From JARFQH01 sp041299015 (lineage in GTDB: Bacteria; Desulfobacterota; Desulfobacteria; Desulfobacterales; SG8-13): DNA of 64,000 nucleotides. Under the pieces are notes generated by a model. The model made no database searches. It had not been told where the DNA came from and saw nothing but the letters and a program-made list of their open reading frames with translations. The first letter of the stretch is position 1, and every line of letters starts with the position of its first letter. Positions 16,685-26,214 of this stretch are shown here, piece by piece. The position numbers and the translations under genes are program-made. The stretch spans positions 22,290 to 86,289 of the forward strand of contig JBFYWB010000084.1 of NCBI GenBank assembly GCA_041299015.1, in the 5' to 3' direction.

Positions 16685-17719
16685 ATGAAGGAGCTTCACT
16701 TTACCCCCACCAACGGCCCCGTCGATGACGCCATCGAGCGTCTGATGAATATCGCAGGTGGGATTCAGCAGCGCGACATTATCCGTGAAATGATCCTGGC
16801 GTCGCTCAAAGCCGGCCAGGAAGACGACCGCAAAGCTGATTTGAAATTGATGAACACGTCCCTTAAAGAGATGCGGTTCACCTCCAAGGTATTCGGACCT
16901 TATCGCCATAAAAAGAAGGTGACCGTGTTCGGATCGGCACGGATAAAACCCGAGGAACCCCTGTATGCGATGGCACGGGAACTAGGCCGCGAACTGGTCG
17001 CTGCGAACTACATGGTGATAACAGGCGGCGGCCCCGGGATCATGCAGGCGGTTAACGAAGGCGCGGGGCCTGAGCATTCATTCGGTGTCAATATTCGCCT
17101 GCCTTTCGAACAGAAACCCAATCCGGTCATCGACGGCAACCCCCGCCACATCATGTACAAATACTTTTTCAACCGCAAGGTGGCCTTCTTGAAGGAGGCC
17201 CATGCCGTCACCCTTTTCCCGGGCGGCTTCGGAACCCTGGATGAGGCCATGGAAAGCATCACGCTCGTGCAAACCGGCAAACGGTACTCCCTGCCGCTCA
17301 TCCTTATTGATGAACCGGGCGGAAGATACTGGTCCCAGTGCCTGGAGTTTTTCGAAAGAGAGTTGCTGAAACGCCACCTCATCAGCGCGTCCGACTTCAA
17401 TCATATCGAGCGGGTCGATTCGGTCTCAAAAGCCGTCGAGCGGATCAACCATTTCTATCGCCGATATCACAGCCTGCGGTATGTCAACGGCCGCCTGGTC
17501 ATTCGCCTGAATTCACCCATCGAACCATGGATTGTCGCAGACTTGATGCATCAATTCGCCGGTATTTTGCAGCCCGGCGGCAAAATCGTACTCTCGGAAG
17601 CCCTGCCCGAGGAGAAAGATGAACCGGATATCGCTCACCTCCAGCGACTGGTGATCGACTTCAAGCAGGGTGATTTCGGCAGGTTGAGGAAACTCATCGA
17701 CAGTCTCAACGATTCTTGA
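16685..17719 (+). CDS. LOG-family nucleotide 5'-monophosphate nucleosidase
   Basis: A 344-residue protein with a central Rossmann-like LOG domain (formerly called lysine decarboxylase-like). The signature PGGFGTLDEAMESITLVQTGK and the earlier GGGPGIMQAVNEGA loop bind and cleave nucleotide 5'-monophosphates, releasing ribose 5-phosphate and a base. Extra N- and C-terminal segments of about 70 and 80 residues recall PpnN-like enzymes, in which flanking domains mediate regulation. The ATG at 16685 follows GAGAGGG; an upstream in-frame ATG would add 40 unrelated residues. A strong promoter precedes it. Confidence 0.82.
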   Translation: MKELHFTPTNGPVDDAIERLMNIAGGIQQRDIIREMILASLKAGQEDDRKADLKLMNTSLKEMRFTSKVFGPYRHKKKVTVFGSARIKPEEPLYAMARELGRELVAANYMVITGGGPGIMQAVNEGAGPEHSFGVNIRLPFEQKPNPVIDGNPRHIMYKYFFNRKVAFLKEAHAVTLFPGGFGTLDEAMESITLVQTGKRYSLPLILIDEPGGRYWSQCLEFFERELLKRHLISASDFNHIERVDSVSKAVERINHFYRRYHSLRYVNGRLVIRLNSPIEPWIVADLMHQFAGILQPGGKIVLSEALPEEKDEPDIAHLQRLVIDFKQGDFGRLRKLIDSLNDS

Positions 17720-17759
17720 GGCTTTACGAGGGCGAGCTTTCCTGAAGCGGCACCCCTGC

Positions 17760-18929
17760 TCATGGCTCATTTCGCAGCGCTTTGAGGTCGACGAGGACAA
17801 ACCGCGGACGGTAAACGTCTGCATTTCGATAGGCGGCCTCGGCGTCACGGATGTGATTCAGGTTGTAGGAGACCAGCAAGCGGCCCTGAGGCGACAGGTG
17901 TGGATGCGCCAAAGCATTATAGGCGACGATGTCGCCTTTTGCTTCCGGCGGGCGGTAGAGGAGTGACTTCAGGGACCAGGGGCCGTTTGGCGAGGGTGAA
18001 TCGTAGGCGACTATGGCGCTGTCAAAGGGGTTCCGGTTGTCGGAGGTGATCAGCACGTAGCGATCGCCGGTCTTGATGACGCTGAACTGCTGCGCCGCGC
18101 CGGAAAAAAGTCGTTTTGACGCCAGCGGGTCGGCGGTCCATTCTTCTCCATTCCAGTATGCCCAGGCATCGTCGAGCCGCCCGGAATCTGTCTTGGCGAT
18201 GTGGACATGCTTGGCACTCGGCAAATCTTCGACACCGTAGATGTAAGTCAAATCGGCATCTTCTAAAAGTGCCGCGCCGTATATCACGCGGTTGGCCGCT
18301 ACTACAGCCGTGACCCTCTCCAATCTCAACTCCGGCAGTGAAAAAGTTCCAATGTCGGTTCCACTCCAGCGCCAGTCCCACATGCCCGGTCCGGTGGCGC
18401 TGAATCGGGGCAGAAAGACGCGCAGCCGGTTTCCCTCGACCAGGCCGTCCGAGGGCCAGTACCACGATCCTTTCTCGTGCGGCGTGACAAAGGCGTGGGG
18501 AGAAGCCGAGTTGCCGCCGTGCAAGGTCACAAGGGTGGCACCGCTTTGGACCACAAAGGTGTTACGAACCATCGGGGTCGAGTGGGGACGGCTGCGATCC
18601 GGCCCGACTGCCCCAAGAAAGGTATCACCGAACAGCCACAGAATCCGGCCTTCCGGCAGCGGCACCGACCGGGTGCCGTCGCCGCCGGTCCAACCGCCGT
18701 CGCGGCGTGTGAAGAGGTCGTTGTAAAACCGGTCCGGTGCGGCAGGGGGGAAGAGGTCGCTCGCCTCGTTGCGCCGCCCGGCGTCAACCCGTTCGGCAGG
18801 GACGACCGGCCGAGCGCAGCCCGCGACAGTCCAGAGGGTCCATAGGAGAAACGCCAGCAAAACGGCTGCAACAGCCCGCCGGAATTTGTCCTCATCGGCA
18901 TACCGGCGCCCAGGGGCGATCGACTGCAT
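17760..18929 (-). CDS. Lipoprotein with DUF4185/DUF5005-like beta-propeller domain
   Basis: A 389-residue secreted protein. Residues about 18-36 form a hydrophobic signal segment ending in the lipobox VAGC, so it is probably a lipoprotein. The body has motifs of five-bladed propeller glycosidase-like domains, such as GRILWLFGDTFLG, SWYWPSDGLVEGNRLRVFLPR and WNGEEWTADP. An AGGAGCAG site supports the start. Family members are of uncertain function, perhaps binding or cleaving polysaccharide. It converges on the LOG gene with 40 bases between. Confidence 0.7.
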   Translation of the reverse strand: MQSIAPGRRYADEDKFRRAVAAVLLAFLLWTLWTVAGCARPVVPAERVDAGRRNEASDLFPPAAPDRFYNDLFTRRDGGWTGGDGTRSVPLPEGRILWLFGDTFLGAVGPDRSRPHSTPMVRNTFVVQSGATLVTLHGGNSASPHAFVTPHEKGSWYWPSDGLVEGNRLRVFLPRFSATGPGMWDWRWSGTDIGTFSLPELRLERVTAVVAANRVIYGAALLEDADLTYIYGVEDLPSAKHVHIAKTDSGRLDDAWAYWNGEEWTADPLASKRLFSGAAQQFSVIKTGDRYVLITSDNRNPFDSAIVAYDSPSPNGPWSLKSLLYRPPEAKGDIVAYNALAHPHLSPQGRLLVSYNLNHIRDAEAAYRNADVYRPRFVLVDLKALRNEP

Positions 18930-19090
18930 CCGCTGCTCCTGATGATGGGATAAACCTCTGAACCCAAGCGGCCCTCTATCCGCGATCGATCTCCTTGGTT
19001 TTGGGGATTGCCAAGGGCTTCGAACTCCAGAGGCATCTCGAGACCGAAATGCTGACGCAAATTCCGGCCTAGGAACAGGTCGCCGGCTGC

Positions 19091-20092
19091 TTAAAATTTG
19101 ATACCCACATCGCCGGCAAAGTGACAGGCCGCAAAATGACGGGCGTCGATTTCCCGCAGAGCCGGCACCTCCCGGCTGCAGAGATCACGGGCATAGATGC
19201 AGCGGGTGTGAAACCGACATCCCGAGGGCGGATCGATCGGGCTGGGGACATCACCCTTGAGGATGATGCGCTGGTGTTTGCGCTTCGGGTCCGGCATCGG
19301 GGAGGCCGAGAGCAGGGCCTGTGAGTAGGGGTGCAGCGGCTTTTTGTAAAGTTCCTTGCTGGGGGCCAACTCGACGATCTTGCCCAGGTACATTACCGCC
19401 ACACGGTCGCTGACGTATTCGACCACGTGCAGGTCGTGCGAAATAAAAAGGTACGTCAAACCGAATTCCTGCTGCAGGTCCTTGAGCAGGTTGAGCACCT
19501 GGGCCTGGATCGAGACGTCCAGGGCCGAAACCGCCTCATCACAGACGATCAGTTCGGGATTCAGCGCCAAGGCCCTGGCGATACCTATCCGCTGTCGTTG
19601 ACCGCCCGAGAACATATGCGGATAACGCCGCATCTGCTCCGGCCGCAAGCCGACGACGTTGAGCAGGTAGAGCACCCGCTCCTCCCTTTGTTTTCTATTT
19701 TTAATGCCGTGAACCACCAATGGTTCGCCGATGATCTGGGCGATCGTCTTGCGCGGGTTCAGGGAGGAAAACGGATCTTGAAAGATGATTTGCATCTGTT
19801 TGCGCAGGGCGCGCATTTTTTTCGGATTGCAGGCCAGGATGTTTTGACCCTTGAAGAGCACTTCTCCGGCGGTCGGTTCCTCCAGCCGCAGAATGGCGCG
19901 GCCGAAAGTCGTTTTGCCGCAGCCGGATTCGCCGACCAGCCCCAAGGTTTCACCGGAGCGCACCGCCAGGCTCACGCCGTCGAGGGCCCTCACCGCCGCC
20001 ACCTCTTTCAAGAACACACCTGCACGGATGGGATAGTGTTTTACGAGATGTCTGGCTTCCACCAGAGGGGGGCTCTGGCTGTTTTCAGGCAT
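19091..20092 (-). CDS. Peptide ABC transporter ATP-binding protein (DppF/OppF type)
   Basis: A 333-residue ATPase with Walker A GESGCGKTT, signature SGGQRQRIGIARAL and Walker B ELIVCDEAVSALD. The C-terminal extension has the oligopeptide-transporter motif FHTRCIYARDLCSREVP, a cysteine-rich stretch that in this family can bind an Fe-S cluster. It is the last gene of the operon and overlaps the previous ATPase gene by eight bases. It pairs with that ATPase to power the permease. Di- versus oligopeptide specificity cannot be told. Confidence 0.92.
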   Translation of the reverse strand: MPENSQSPPLVEARHLVKHYPIRAGVFLKEVAAVRALDGVSLAVRSGETLGLVGESGCGKTTFGRAILRLEEPTAGEVLFKGQNILACNPKKMRALRKQMQIIFQDPFSSLNPRKTIAQIIGEPLVVHGIKNRKQREERVLYLLNVVGLRPEQMRRYPHMFSGGQRQRIGIARALALNPELIVCDEAVSALDVSIQAQVLNLLKDLQQEFGLTYLFISHDLHVVEYVSDRVAVMYLGKIVELAPSKELYKKPLHPYSQALLSASPMPDPKRKHQRIILKGDVPSPIDPPSGCRFHTRCIYARDLCSREVPALREIDARHFAACHFAGDVGIKF

Positions 20093-21059
20093 ATTTCAAA
20101 CACCGTGCCGTGTGGTTGTGGCCGACACCGTACATGTCAGGTTCGATACGGCGGCAATCGTCGAAGACATCCGGACAACGGTCATTGAACAGACAGCCGT
20201 CCGGCAGGTCGAACAGCGAGGGGACCACGCCCGTTATGGTGCTCAAACGACCGTCACGGGTTTTATGGCCGAGGACCGGAATCGAATTCATCAAGCCCAC
20301 GGTGTAAGGATGTTTGGGATCGGAGAAAAGCGTATCCACATCGGCGTATTCCATCATCTTGCCGGCGTACATCACCGCCACATGTTGGGCCATTTCGGCA
20401 ATCACGCCCAAATCGTGGGTGATGAAGAGGATAGCGGCGCCGGTTTCTGCCTTGAGCTTGTTCATCAGGTCCAGAATCTGGGCTTGGATCGTGACATCGA
20501 GCGCCGTGGTCGGTTCGTCGGCAATCATCAGTTGGGGATGGCAGGCCAGGGCCATGGCGATCATCACCCGTTGGCGCATGCCACCGCTCATCTGATGGGG
20601 GTAGTCTCCCAGCCGCTTCAGCGGTGCCGGGATGCCGACCAATTGGAATATTTCCGCGACACGCCGACGCGTATCCTTGCGGGAGAGGCGCTGATGCAGG
20701 CGGATGACCTCGCCGACCTGCTCGCCCACCGTGAACACCGGGTTCAGTGAGGTCATCGGCTCTTGAAAAATCATCGAAATGCGGTTGCCGCGAATGCGAC
20801 GCATTCGGCTCTCGCTGAGTTTCAGAAGATCGGTACCGTCGAAGAGAACCTTGCCGCCGACGACCTTGCCGGGCGGCTCGGGTATGAGCTGGATAATGGA
20901 ATGGGCGGTAACGCTCTTGCCGCAACCGGACTCGCCCACAAGCCCGAGGGTTTGGCCGGAACCAACCGTCAAACTGACATCATCGACCGCCTTGGCCACT
21001 TGGCCGCGGACGAAGAAATAGGTTTTCAGGTGTTGGATATCTAAAAGCATGTTTGCCAC
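20085..21059 (-). CDS. Peptide ABC transporter ATP-binding protein (DppD/OppD type)
   Basis: A 324-residue ATPase with Walker A GESGCGKSV, signature MSGGMRQRVMIAMAL and Walker B LMIADEPTTALD. The C-terminal motif LFNDRCPDVFDDC is the cysteine-rich oligopeptide_HPY segment. It follows the DppC-type permease by 13 bases and overlaps the next ATPase gene, so the two are made together. It sits on the cytoplasmic face of the transporter. Confidence 0.92.
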   Translation of the reverse strand: MANMLLDIQHLKTYFFVRGQVAKAVDDVSLTVGSGQTLGLVGESGCGKSVTAHSIIQLIPEPPGKVVGGKVLFDGTDLLKLSESRMRRIRGNRISMIFQEPMTSLNPVFTVGEQVGEVIRLHQRLSRKDTRRRVAEIFQLVGIPAPLKRLGDYPHQMSGGMRQRVMIAMALACHPQLMIADEPTTALDVTIQAQILDLMNKLKAETGAAILFITHDLGVIAEMAQHVAVMYAGKMMEYADVDTLFSDPKHPYTVGLMNSIPVLGHKTRDGRLSTITGVVPSLFDLPDGCLFNDRCPDVFDDCRRIEPDMYGVGHNHTARCLKYA

Positions 21060-21072
21060 ATTGCCATGCTGA

Positions 21073-21969
21073 TCAATCTCTCAATCGCGGGTCGAGTGCG
21101 TCCCGGAGACCATCGCCCAGCAGGTTGAAACCGAGAACGGCCAACAGGATGGCGATGCCGGGAAAGGTCATCACCCAGGGAGCGCGCAGAATCAAGCCCC
21201 GGCTCCTGGCGATCATGCCGCCCCACTCGGGGGTCGGCGGCTGCGCGCCCAACCCCAGGAAACTCAGTGCCGCCGCATCCAGGATGGCCGAGGCCATGCT
21301 GAGGGTCGTCTGCACGATCAGAGGTCCCATGCAGTTGGGCAGGATGGCCAGAAAGATGATCCGCAGATTGCCGGCGCCGATCGAGCGGGCGGCCATGACG
21401 TAGTCTTTTTCACTCTCTTCCAGGACGCTGCCGCGAACGATGCGGGCGAAGCGGGGTACATAGGTGATCCCGATGGCGATCATGGCGTTTTGCAGGCTGG
21501 GACCCAGGTAGGCGACCACAACGATGGCCAGAAGCAGATAAGGAAAGGCCAGAATCATATCCATGATACGCATGATGATGCTGTCGGTCGCTCCTTTATA
21601 ATACCCGGAAATGGAACCGAGCAACGTGCCGAACACAAACGCCAGACCGACACTGACGATCGCAACGATGAGCGAGACCCGTGCTCCGAAAATAATCCGC
21701 GAAAGAGTGTCTCGCCCCAACTCGTCGGTACCCAGAATGTATTTTGACGTTCCCTTTTCATGCCACAGGGGCGGCTTGAGTTGATCATACAGCTCCGTCT
21801 CCAGCGGATCATGGGGGCTGAGCAAGGGCGCAAAAATCGCGGTGAGAAAGAAAACAATGATGATCACCAAACCGGCAACGGCGGTCTTGTTGCGCCACAG
21901 CTGGCTCATCTGTTCCACCATCGGGTGGCGGAGATGCGGATCTTTATGGTTGTCGCGCGCGGTCGCCAT
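21073..21969 (-). CDS. Peptide ABC transporter permease (DppC/OppC type)
   Basis: An inner-membrane permease of 298 residues from the chosen start (MATARDNHKD), which leaves the usual short cytoplasmic stretch before the first membrane segment (VAGLVIIIVFFLTAIFAPLL). The transporter coupling motif ARSIGAGNLRIIFLAILPN is visible. The frame stays open upstream to a GTG at 22080 that overlaps the dppB stop (GTGA), and an ATG at 22053 is also possible; these would add 28-37 residues, encoded partly by a palindrome. The choice of start is therefore uncertain. Confidence 0.85.
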   Translation of the reverse strand: MATARDNHKDPHLRHPMVEQMSQLWRNKTAVAGLVIIIVFFLTAIFAPLLSPHDPLETELYDQLKPPLWHEKGTSKYILGTDELGRDTLSRIIFGARVSLIVAIVSVGLAFVFGTLLGSISGYYKGATDSIIMRIMDMILAFPYLLLAIVVVAYLGPSLQNAMIAIGITYVPRFARIVRGSVLEESEKDYVMAARSIGAGNLRIIFLAILPNCMGPLIVQTTLSMASAILDAAALSFLGLGAQPPTPEWGGMIARSRGLILRAPWVMTFPGIAILLAVLGFNLLGDGLRDALDPRLRD

Positions 21970-22051
21970 AATCAAGTCGACACGAATCTTTCGGTTGTCC
22001 CGCTGCAGCCAGCTTGCACTCAGCGTTTTTAGAGCGGCGCAGCCACGTTTC

Positions 22052-22077
22052 ATAAAATCGCCCCAAGGCGATTTTAT
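22052..22077 (-). repeat. Perfect 11-bp palindromic hairpin at the dppB/dppC junction
   Basis: ATAAAATCGCC, a four-base loop and GGCGATTTTAT form a perfect stem touching the dppB stop codon. On the minus strand it ends in a TTTT within the stem, so it could terminate or slow transcription, or protect the upstream message from 3' decay. It lies inside the longest possible reading frame of the next permease. Confidence 0.6.
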
Positions 22078-23081
22078 CACTGCATACTGATTCTCGGGTT
22101 AATGACCGCATACAGAACGTCGACGCACAGGTTAATGAGAACAAAGAGGCCGGCAATAAAAAGCGTGCCGCCTTGGATCACCATGTAGTCTCTCTGCATG
22201 ACCGCATCGTACATCCACTTGCCCACACCGGGCCAGGCAAATATGGTCTCGGTCAGAATGGCACCGCCCAGCAGAACGCCGAACTGAAGGCCGATGGTGG
22301 TGACAACCGGTATCAGAGCATTGCGCAGGGCATGTTTGAAGATGACGCTGAAGTTCGAGAGGCCCTTGGCTTTAGCCGTCTTGATATAGTCCTGGCGCAG
22401 GACGTCCAGCATGGCCGAACGGGTCATCCGCGCCACGATGGCCGTGGGAATGGTGCTCAGTGTCACCGCCGGCATGATGATGTGCCACACGGCATCCCTC
22501 AGGGCCGCCCAGTTGCGGGTCAGAACGGCGTCCAGAATATAAAAATTGGTGACGACCTCCAGATCGATCCCGATGCTCAAGCGTCCCGAGAGCGGCAACC
22601 AGCCGAGATTAAGGGAGAAAATCAGCATGAACACCAGCCCCAGCCAGAAAATCGGCATACTGACCCCTGCCAGCGCCCCGAGCATACTGATATAATCAAA
22701 AATCGAATATTGCCTGGTGGCCGAAATAATCCCTAAAATGACACCGAAGAAACAGCTGATGCACAGCGCCACGACGGACAGCTCAATGGTGGCCGGAAAC
22801 CGTTGGCGCACCTCGGTCCAGACCTTTTGGCGGGTCCAGATGGTTTCCCCCAAATCGCCTTTCAGCAACCGCTTGAGAAAGAGGCCGTACTGTACATGAA
22901 GTGGTTCATTGAGCCCTAAATGTTCTCTCATCTGCGCCAAAGACTCAACCGTGGAGCGTTCTCCCAAAAGCAACTCCGCCGGGTCGCCGGGCGTCATATG
23001 CAACATGAGAAAGACGATGATGGAAACCCCCAGCAGCGTGGGGATCAGGATCAATAATCTTCGAATCACGTATGCGAGCAT
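22077..23081 (-). CDS. Peptide ABC transporter permease (DppB/OppB type)
   Basis: A 334-residue inner-membrane permease. The N-terminus (MLAYVIRRLLILIPTLLGVSIIVFLMLHMTPGDPAE cut here for length) gives the first membrane helix and the family's GDPAE motif. Further helices follow, and the coupling loop DYIKTAKAKGLSNFSVIFKH matches the EAA motif that contacts the ATPases. It lies 164 bases after the binding-protein gene, with a long hairpin between them, and is followed directly by the second permease. Confidence 0.92.
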   Translation of the reverse strand: MLAYVIRRLLILIPTLLGVSIIVFLMLHMTPGDPAELLLGERSTVESLAQMREHLGLNEPLHVQYGLFLKRLLKGDLGETIWTRQKVWTEVRQRFPATIELSVVALCISCFFGVILGIISATRQYSIFDYISMLGALAGVSMPIFWLGLVFMLIFSLNLGWLPLSGRLSIGIDLEVVTNFYILDAVLTRNWAALRDAVWHIIMPAVTLSTIPTAIVARMTRSAMLDVLRQDYIKTAKAKGLSNFSVIFKHALRNALIPVVTTIGLQFGVLLGGAILTETIFAWPGVGKWMYDAVMQRDYMVIQGGTLFIAGLFVLINLCVDVLYAVINPRISMQ

Positions 23082-23148
23082 GGCCGTCGATTTTATCTTT
23101 TAGGCAGTGTCCATTCAGGTTTCGCACACGGCAACCAGAAGAGCAAAG

Positions 23149-23185
23149 CCGGTCAAAGGGGTGAGACCCCCTTCCCTTTGACCGG
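23149..23185 (-). terminator. 12-bp intercistronic hairpin between dppA and dppB
   Basis: CCGGTCAAAGGG and CCCTTTGACCGG form a perfect 12-bp stem with a 13-base loop. No long T tract follows on the minus strand. Structures like this after binding-protein genes commonly stabilise the upstream message or reduce read-through, giving more binding protein than permease. Confidence 0.55.
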
Positions 23186-23245
23186 TGCTTATCTTCGACC
23201 TCACTTTTTACCGGTTTTATTCAATTGCTTCGTACAATAGGCCGG

Positions 23246-24850
23246 TTATTCCAACCAGACGTTCTTCATTCGCACCGAACTGGTGGGGTGTAATTTGAAA
23301 TTTTGCACATTTTTGAGCGCCGGCCAGATAACCGTCGAGTGGGCTATTGAGATGACCGGGGCCTCGTCGTAGATCAACTGCTGGGCCTCTTCATATATTT
23401 TAGCCCGTTCGCTCTGATCGATGGTCTGGCGACCCTTGACCATGAGTTGGTGATACTTCTCATTGTGCCACTGGGTCCGGATGGCCTCGGAAGCCAAGCC
23501 GTCGAAGAGGACGGCCAGAAAGTTATCCGGATCGCCGTTGTCGCCGGTCCAACCAAGCTGGAACAAGTCCATGTCCGCCGGCTGTTCCCGCTGGCGTTTC
23601 AGGTAGGTCCCCCACTCGAAGGTGACCACCTTGGCCTTGATCCCAATCTTGGCCAAATCCGCCGCCATGGCTTCGCCGATCTTCAATCCATCCGGATTGT
23701 AAGGCCGGGGAACCGGCATCGACCACAGGGTGATTTCGCCCAGTCCGGTTCCATCGGGAAAACCGGCCTTTTTCATCAGTTCCTTGGCTTTCTGGGGGTC
23801 ATACGCAAGGCCCGGAACCTTGTCGTTGTATCCCCACATGGTGGGCGGGATCGGATTCTTGGCAACCTGCCCCATCCCCTGGTAGATGTTGTCCACTATC
23901 GCCTTGTTGTTGATCGCATGGGCAATGGCCTTGCGCATGTCGAGGTTGCTCTTCCAAGGCTCCTTGGTGTGATTGAATGACAGATAGCCGATGTTCATTC
24001 CCGGCTGGGTCGGCAGAATAAGGTTTTTGTCTTTTTCCGCCAAGGCGATATCGGCGGGGTTGGGGAACTGGCAGATATGAATATTACCGGTTTTGAGTTC
24101 CAGAAAACGAACCGAGTTTTCCGGGATTGACCTGAAAATGAGCTGGTCCAGGTAAGGCCCGCCGGATTTGTCCCAGTAGTCCGTATTTTTCTCCAGAATG
24201 ATCCGGTCGTCCTTGACCCATTTCACGAATTTAAAAGGGCCGGTGCCCACAGGATTTCGGATGAACTCTTTGGGGTTTGCCATGAATGCCGTGGGGCTGA
24301 TGATGTCGGCAAAGTCCATTCCCATGTTGGCCAGAAACGGCGCTTCCACCCGTTTGAGCTTGAAGACCACGGTGAATTCATCCAGCGCCTCGATGGCGCC
24401 GACGGTTTCATCCATTTCCATGGACACCCAATACTCCGGCGGTCTCTCCTGGGCCGGGATCTCAAGGGGTTTGCCGAAGAACTTCACATTGCGGTCCTTC
24501 ATCATGCGAGCGATGGAAAACACGACGGCATCGGCATTAAAGGGCGTTTGGTCGTGGAATTTGACACCCTTGCGAAGATGGAAGGTATAGGTCAGTCCGT
24601 CCGGTGAAATGTCCCAGGACTCGGCCAGGCCGGGCTCTAAGGCAGTCGACTCATCCTTGTAAAAAACGAGTGCTTCGTAAACGTTGTCGCAGATCATGAA
24701 CGAGTTTCCGTCGGTCTCGTAAGCCGGGTCCAAACCGACGCTGTCGCCCCCGCGACCGAACACGAGGGTCCCGCCCGGTTTGGGCGCCGCAACGGCAGTG
24801 CCTGCCAGAACAAGAACGAGTACGCTCATCAAAACCGCCAATCGTTTCAT
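23246..24850 (-). CDS. Peptide ABC transporter substrate-binding protein (family 5)
   Basis: A 534-residue periplasmic binding protein. A Sec signal peptide (MKRLAVLMSVLVLVLAGTAVAA) precedes the mature start at APKPGG. The family 5 signature is seen in LVFGRGGDSVGLDPAYETDGNSF and later ISPDGLTYTFHLRKGVKFHD, as in DppA and OppA. It delivers a peptide or similar ligand to the two permeases downstream. The M20 peptidase gene lies directly upstream on the same strand, suggesting uptake followed by hydrolysis. The ligand is unknown. Confidence 0.92.
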   Translation of the reverse strand: MKRLAVLMSVLVLVLAGTAVAAPKPGGTLVFGRGGDSVGLDPAYETDGNSFMICDNVYEALVFYKDESTALEPGLAESWDISPDGLTYTFHLRKGVKFHDQTPFNADAVVFSIARMMKDRNVKFFGKPLEIPAQERPPEYWVSMEMDETVGAIEALDEFTVVFKLKRVEAPFLANMGMDFADIISPTAFMANPKEFIRNPVGTGPFKFVKWVKDDRIILEKNTDYWDKSGGPYLDQLIFRSIPENSVRFLELKTGNIHICQFPNPADIALAEKDKNLILPTQPGMNIGYLSFNHTKEPWKSNLDMRKAIAHAINNKAIVDNIYQGMGQVAKNPIPPTMWGYNDKVPGLAYDPQKAKELMKKAGFPDGTGLGEITLWSMPVPRPYNPDGLKIGEAMAADLAKIGIKAKVVTFEWGTYLKRQREQPADMDLFQLGWTGDNGDPDNFLAVLFDGLASEAIRTQWHNEKYHQLMVKGRQTIDQSERAKIYEEAQQLIYDEAPVISIAHSTVIWPALKNVQNFKLHPTSSVRMKNVWLE

Positions 24851-24992
24851 CGCCTACCTCCTTTGGGTTGCGTGTTGCGTGCGAACGGGCGCACGCCCCC
24901 TCTCATCGGTATTCATTGATATTAAAAGGCCGACGGCCGGAATCGGCGGGAGCTGCTTGTAATTTGCACGGCGCGAAAGCAGACCGGCAGGA

Positions 24993-26078
24993 TCAATGCT
25001 TCGGCGTGGCCGCCAGGTCGTCCAAATATGTGTCGAGCAATTCATAAAGCGTGAAGACACTGGCAATGTTGACGTGTTCCTCGGCGGTGTGCTGACTCAT
25101 ATCGCCGTCGGCGCCCCAGACGATCCCCTTGATGCCGTGCTGGCTCAGGTGCCGGGCGTCACTGGCACCGTGTTCGAATCCGGTCGAGGTTCCCGTCGCA
25201 ATGGCCAGCAGCCGGTCCAGATAGGGCGATTGCCCGCCCATGAACAGGGGTTCTTTTTCTTCGATTATCAGACGGCCGCCGATTCTGCCCTGCATGTCCG
25301 CAACCAGCGCGTCGACGTCGTCGCTCTCGGTGTAACGGATGTCGAACAGGGCTTCGGCGCTGTCCGGGACCTGGTTGACCGATTTCCCTGCCGCGATCCG
25401 GCCGAAATTGATGGTCCGGTGCCAATGGTCTGGCATTGAATCTTCGAAAAACATACGGATAATTCGATAATCGTCGAACAGTTTCTCGATGGCGTTCTCG
25501 CCGAGCCAGGGACGGGCGCCGTGTGCGGATTTGCCTTCGGTGATCAGCTTGAGGCGCAGGATCCCCTTTTCTTTGACAACGATCTTGTCGACACTGCCGC
25601 CGTCAAGGGCGATGCAAAAGTCGGCCTTAACGAGGGGAAGCACTTTCCGGGCGCCGTTGGCCCCGCCGATTTCCTCATCGGTTGTGATCAGAATGCCGAA
25701 AGGCAGGTCCTGCTGACCTCCACCGCGGTCGCGGCACCGCTGCAAGTGGTTCTTGAGGAGCACCAGCGAGAGGGCGGCCGCATACTTGTCGTCGATACTG
25801 CCGCGGCCGAAGAGCTTTCCATCCTGCCGCCAAGGTTCGAACAGCCGGTCGGCGCCCTCCACCACGTCGATGTGGGTCATCAGGAGCATGGCGAATTGCC
25901 CGCTTCGCGGCACAGCCAGCAAGGAGGGATAATTCTGAAACTCCAACCGCTGGTAATCGATGGCGTTGGCGGTGAAAAAATCTTCGATGAAATCGGCGCA
26001 GCGTTGGATTTCAGACGGGCGGCTATGCGTGGATTTGAACCGGATCAGGTCTTCGGTCAGGCGGATGGATTCTTCCAT
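24993..26078 (-). CDS. M20-family metallopeptidase (ArgE/DapE/carboxypeptidase type)
   Basis: A zinc-dependent hydrolase of 361 residues. MLLMTHIDVVEG holds the first metal His-x-Asp, GRGSIDDKYAA the bridging Asp, ITTDEEIGG the catalytic Glu-Glu, DGGSVDK a further ligand site and a His near the C-terminus in QHTAEEHVNI. The dimerisation segment (SAHGARPWLGENA) lies between. The start MEESIRL at 26078 follows GGAG; an upstream GTG would add 20 residues without a good site. It heads the peptide uptake operon, so it may cleave the imported ligand in the cytoplasm. Confidence 0.86.
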   Translation of the reverse strand: MEESIRLTEDLIRFKSTHSRPSEIQRCADFIEDFFTANAIDYQRLEFQNYPSLLAVPRSGQFAMLLMTHIDVVEGADRLFEPWRQDGKLFGRGSIDDKYAAALSLVLLKNHLQRCRDRGGGQQDLPFGILITTDEEIGGANGARKVLPLVKADFCIALDGGSVDKIVVKEKGILRLKLITEGKSAHGARPWLGENAIEKLFDDYRIIRMFFEDSMPDHWHRTINFGRIAAGKSVNQVPDSAEALFDIRYTESDDVDALVADMQGRIGGRLIIEEKEPLFMGGQSPYLDRLLAIATGTSTGFEHGASDARHLSQHGIKGIVWGADGDMSQHTAEEHVNIASVFTLYELLDTYLDDLAATPKH

Positions 26079-26214
26079 TTTGAACGGACTCCAAATCGAT
26101 AATGTCAGGGGGTACACGTCGATACGCGCCTTATTCACCTACTTAGCAGCAGAATTCGGGTACGGCAAGAACATTTAGACGCCATACTCGGGCCGGCCCG
26201 GCTTTAAGAAAAAT

